In this document: positions 6,828-8,918 of the stretch, in pieces
How the letters are laid out: each line of letters opens with the position of its first letter
How positions within the stretch are numbered: the stretch's first letter is position 1
Source: Lachnospiraceae bacterium
GTDB lineage: Bacteria > Bacillota > Clostridia > Lachnospirales > Lachnospiraceae
Length of the DNA stretch: 8,918 nt
Reading direction: 5' to 3'
NCBI GenBank assembly: GCA_017651385.1
Contig: JAGCCY010000257.1
Location: forward strand, 1-8,918
The notes under the pieces: model-generated
What the model was told of the DNA's origin: nothing
The model's database searches: none
Seen by the model: the letters and a program-made list of their open reading frames with translations, nothing else
Program-made: the position numbers and the translations under genes

Positions 6828-8207
6828 TTATTTTGAGCCGAGTTTATCGGCGATTTTAACGATATCTCCGGCACCCATAGTTATTAACAAATCTCCGTTG
6901 ATACAATTTTTGTATAAAAATTCCTCAATGGCTTCAAAAGATTTTAAGTATGTGCAATCGCATCCTTTTTTGATAAGTTCTTCGTATAAATTGGAAGAAT
7001 TGCAACCGTAAATATCCTGTTCTCTAGCGGGATATACATCGGCAAGCACCACATGATCGGCCAGAGACAATGCATCGGCAAATTCATGCAAAAATGCCTT
7101 TGTGCGGGTATAGGTGTGAGGCTGAAAAACACACCACAGTTTGTTGTATTTGGTCTTTCTTGCGGCATTTAAGGTTGCCGCTATCTCGGTCGGGTGATGC
7201 GCGTAATCGTCGATCACCTTAACTCCGTTAAAGCTTCCGCGGTCTTCGAATCTGCGCTTTGAGCCGGAACATTCGTCGAGCGCCTTTATAATGTGTTCTT
7301 CGGCTATATTAAGATAGTCGGAAACCGCGATCGCCGCTACGGCGTTATATACATTGTGGATACCGGTAAGGTGGAGCTTTATCGGGATCTTTTTTCCTGT
7401 TTTTTTAATGACACAGGTAAAAGAAGGATGCCCGTCATCGTCAAATGTTATATCTTCGGGGTAGTAATCGAACCTGCTGCCGGATCCGTAAGTAACATAC
7501 GGACACCTGATGTTTTCGACGATCTTATCAAAAGCATCGATCTCACCGTTTATTATAAGAAGACCGTCCTTTGGAAGGATCTTTGCGAAGGTGTTGAAAG
7601 AATTTCTTATATCATCAATATCCTTAAAGAAATCAAGGTGATCTTCTTCTACATTTAAGATAAGGCTGATCTTTGGAAAGAAGCTTAAAAAACTGTTTGT
7701 GTACTCGCAGGCTTCGAACACGAAATAATCATTGCCGCCGATGACTGTGCCTGTCCCCTGGCTCTTTAATATACCGCCGACGGAGATCGTGGGATCCATT
7801 CCCGCTTTTAAAAGGATCTCGCTTATCATGGAAGTGGTCGTGGTCTTTCCGTGAGTTCCGCTTATTGCTATCGGGACCTCATAGTTTTTCATTAAAAGCC
7901 CCAGAAATTCACCTCTTGTCATGGAAGGAACGTTGTGTTCTTTTATATAAATCATTTCGGGATTGTCGGGATGAATGGCGGCGGTATAAACGCAGAGATC
8001 CACGTCTTTTCCGATATGTGAGACTTCCTGTCCGATGTAAACGGTCGCGCCCATACTCCTTAAATGCGTAACGGCTTCACTTTCTTTTGAATCGGAACCC
8101 GAAACGGTGAAGTGTTCCTTTATCAGAATCTCGGCAAGACTCGACATGCTTACGCCGCCGATTCCTATAAAATATATATGCATTGGTCTGTCAAATCTGA
8201 TCTCCAT
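6828..8207 (-). CDS. murC: UDP-N-acetylmuramate--L-alanine ligase
   Basis: ATP-dependent cytoplasmic ligase that adds L-alanine to UDP-N-acetylmuramic acid, the first step of the peptidoglycan stem peptide. The product is 459 aa, normal for MurC. The N-terminal Rossmann-like UDP-binding domain carries FIGIGGVSMSSLAEIL (13-28). The central ATPase domain has the Mur ligase P-loop ISGTHGKTTTT (115-125) and LNVEEDHLDFF (184-194). The C-terminal domain contains DDYAHHPTEI (333-342), FQPHTYTRT (361-369) and TMGAGDIV (443-450), all typical of MurC rather than MurD/E/F. The start at 8207 is supported by AAGGAGA at 6-nt spacing and by the usual short lead before the glycine motif. The frame stays open to 8528, but that stretch covers the promoter region and lies antisense to glgC. 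It appears to be a single-gene unit with its own promoter. Confidence 0.96.
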   Translation of the reverse strand: MEIRFDRPMHIYFIGIGGVSMSSLAEILIKEHFTVSGSDSKESEAVTHLRSMGATVYIGQEVSHIGKDVDLCVYTAAIHPDNPEMIYIKEHNVPSMTRGEFLGLLMKNYEVPIAISGTHGKTTTTSMISEILLKAGMDPTISVGGILKSQGTGTVIGGNDYFVFEACEYTNSFLSFFPKISLILNVEEDHLDFFKDIDDIRNSFNTFAKILPKDGLLIINGEIDAFDKIVENIRCPYVTYGSGSRFDYYPEDITFDDDGHPSFTCVIKKTGKKIPIKLHLTGIHNVYNAVAAIAVSDYLNIAEEHIIKALDECSGSKRRFEDRGSFNGVKVIDDYAHHPTEIAATLNAARKTKYNKLWCVFQPHTYTRTKAFLHEFADALSLADHVVLADVYPAREQDIYGCNSSNLYEELIKKGCDCTYLKSFEAIEEFLYKNCINGDLLITMGAGDIVKIADKLGSK

Positions 8208-8213
8208 ATAATG

Positions 8214-8220
8214 TCTCCTT
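8214..8220 (-). promoter_or_regulatory. Strong ribosome binding site fixing the murC start
   Basis: AAGGAGA on the minus strand lies 6 nt before the ATG at 8207-8205. This selects the 459-residue product and argues against the open in-frame extension upstream. Confidence 0.85.
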
Positions 8221-8229
8221 AACACATAA

Positions 8230-8257
8230 ATTTTAACACCGAAAAATAAAAAGTAAA
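8230..8257 (-). promoter_or_regulatory. Predicted sigma-A promoter of murC
   Basis: On the minus strand TTTACT (8257-8252, four of six) is followed by a 16-nt spacer and TAAAAT (8235-8230, five of six). A TG forms an extended -10 (TGTTAAAAT). The implied start near 8223 gives a very short leader that just includes the ribosome binding site at 8220-8214. Confidence 0.55.
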
Positions 8258-8271
8258 TCCCTCCAAAATCA

Positions 8272-8300
8272 TTGAAAATTGGGTAAACATAGGTTAAACT
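8272..8300 (+). promoter_or_regulatory. Possible sigma-A promoter of glgC
   Basis: TTGAAA (8272-8277), a 17-nt spacer and TAAACT (8295-8300) form a moderate match. The leader would be about 60 nt and includes a small CAGG/CCTG inverted repeat (8324-8327 and 8336-8339). A second -10-like TATACA at 8309-8314 has no good -35, so the exact promoter is uncertain. Confidence 0.4.
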
Positions 8301-8367
8301 AGACTTAGTATACATAAAATCCGCAGGAAATATACCCTGTGAGAATAAAAAGTGAGGAATTTTACTT

Positions 8368-8918
8368 ATGATTAAGAAGGAAATGATTGCCATGCTTTTG
8401 GCCGGAGGCCAGGGGAGCAGACTGGGTGTGCTTACCTCTAAGATGGCAAAACCTGCAGTATCCTTTGGCGGCAAGTACCGTATCATTGACTTCCCGCTGT
8501 CTAATTGTATCAATTCGGGTATCGACACCGTCGGTGTGCTTACCCAGTATCAACCGTTAAGATTAAATACTCATATAGGTATCGGTATTCCGTGGGACTT
8601 AGACCGTAACGTCGGCGGGGTTACCGTTCTTCCTCCTTATGAAAAGAGTGAGAACAGCGAGTGGTATACCGGTACGGCAAATGCTATATATCAGAACCTC
8701 GATTATATGGAGACTTATAACCCCGATTATGTACTTATACTTTCGGGTGACCATATATATAAGATGGATTACGAAGTAATGCTTGATTTCCACAAGGCCA
8801 ATAACGCCGAGGTCACCATAGCCGTTATGCCCGTTCCGAAGGAAGAAGCAAAGCGTTTCGGAATCATGATCACAGACGACAAGGGTCAGATCTCCGAGTT
8901 TGAAGAAAAGCCCGAGCA
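8368..8918 (+). CDS. glgC: Glucose-1-phosphate adenylyltransferase (ADP-glucose pyrophosphorylase), 3'-truncated
   Basis: Makes ADP-glucose from glucose 1-phosphate and ATP, the committed step of bacterial glycogen synthesis, in the cytoplasm. Only the first 183 codons of an expected 400-430 are in the window. Visible nucleotidyltransferase motifs are [22 protein letters not shown] (9-30, quoted in parts: AGGQGSRL at 12-19 and AKPA at 27-30), [16 protein letters not shown] (37-52), [12 protein letters not shown] (99-110), [11 protein letters not shown] (125-135, with the metal-binding Asp), FGIM (164-167) and FEEKP (178-182, glucose-phosphate site). WYTGTA with [10 protein letters not shown] is typical of GlgC and separates it from sugar-1-phosphate thymidylyl- or uridylyltransferases. 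ATG at 8368 is preceded by GAGGA (8354-8358) with 9-nt spacing. The non-catalytic paralogue GlgD is unlikely because the catalytic motifs are intact. A glgD gene might follow beyond the window. Confidence 0.96.
   Translation, partial: MIKKEMIAMLLAGGQGSRLGVLTSKMAKPAVSFGGKYRIIDFPLSNCINSGIDTVGVLTQYQPLRLNTHIGIGIPWDLDRNVGGVTVLPPYEKSENSEWYTGTANAIYQNLDYMETYNPDYVLILSGDHIYKMDYEVMLDFHKANNAEVTIAVMPVPKEEAKRFGIMITDDKGQISEFEEKPE

Noticed and set aside
7293..7658. Plus-strand open frame of 121 codons opposite murC
   Set aside because: It mirrors conserved MurC coding sequence and has no ribosome binding site or recognisable motif.
8208..8367. Riboswitch or attenuator in the glgC leader
   Set aside because: Only a 4-bp CAGG/CCTG hairpin is visible. 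The leader is short and no known aptamer pattern or terminator/antiterminator pair is seen.
8208..8528. In-frame upstream extension of murC (107 extra codons, ATG at 8528)
   Set aside because: The extension lies antisense to glgC and across both promoters, has no ribosome binding site, and adds residues unlike any MurC start. ATG at 8207 has AAGGAGA at ideal spacing.

Overview
The window looks like chromosomal DNA from a low- to mid-GC Gram-positive anaerobe of the Clostridia, most likely family Lachnospiraceae (Butyrivibrio/Roseburia-like). This is an inference from the protein flavours: a long-form (about 400 aa) PRPP synthetase, a DnaD protein with two C-terminal helicase-loader modules next to a DnaI-type ATPase, and a GlgC with the sequence style of that family. 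Strong AGGAGG-like ribosome binding sites fit the same picture. I see no phage, IS element, CRISPR array or stable RNA gene. The window is mostly housekeeping, with one poorly characterised envelope protein.

Layout. Positions 1-708 (+) hold the 3' part of a SAM-dependent methyltransferase. It overlaps by 20 bp a gene for an 843-residue membrane-anchored exported protein (689-3220, +) with a propeller-like middle and a C-terminal domain resembling a degenerate C39 peptidase fold. A large two-way terminator (about 3225-3295) separates this pair from a converging operon on the minus strand. Read 5' to 3', that operon is dnaD (6587-5535), dnaI-type helicase loader (5503-4541) and prs (4516-3311), with gaps of 31 and 24 bp. 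Upstream of dnaD, a 240-bp AT-rich gap (6588-6827) carries a good promoter, a cluster of DnaA-box-like 9-mers including one perfect match, and a 15-bp inverted repeat. Next comes murC (8207-6828, -). Finally, across a 160-bp divergent promoter region, glgC (8368 to window end, +) is cut by the window edge.

How the genes work together. DnaD and the DnaI-like ATPase are partners in loading the replicative helicase at origins and restart sites. Prs makes PRPP for nucleotide synthesis and is apparently co-transcribed with them. The DnaA-box cluster upstream of this operon suggests, but does not prove, control of primosome genes by DnaA or a DnaA-binding locus away from oriC. MurC and GlgC commit resources to peptidoglycan and to glycogen respectively, from back-to-back promoters.

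The best candidates for a second look are the DnaA-box cluster and the membrane-anchored protein with an apparently inactive C39-like domain. I found no convincing wholly new multi-gene system.
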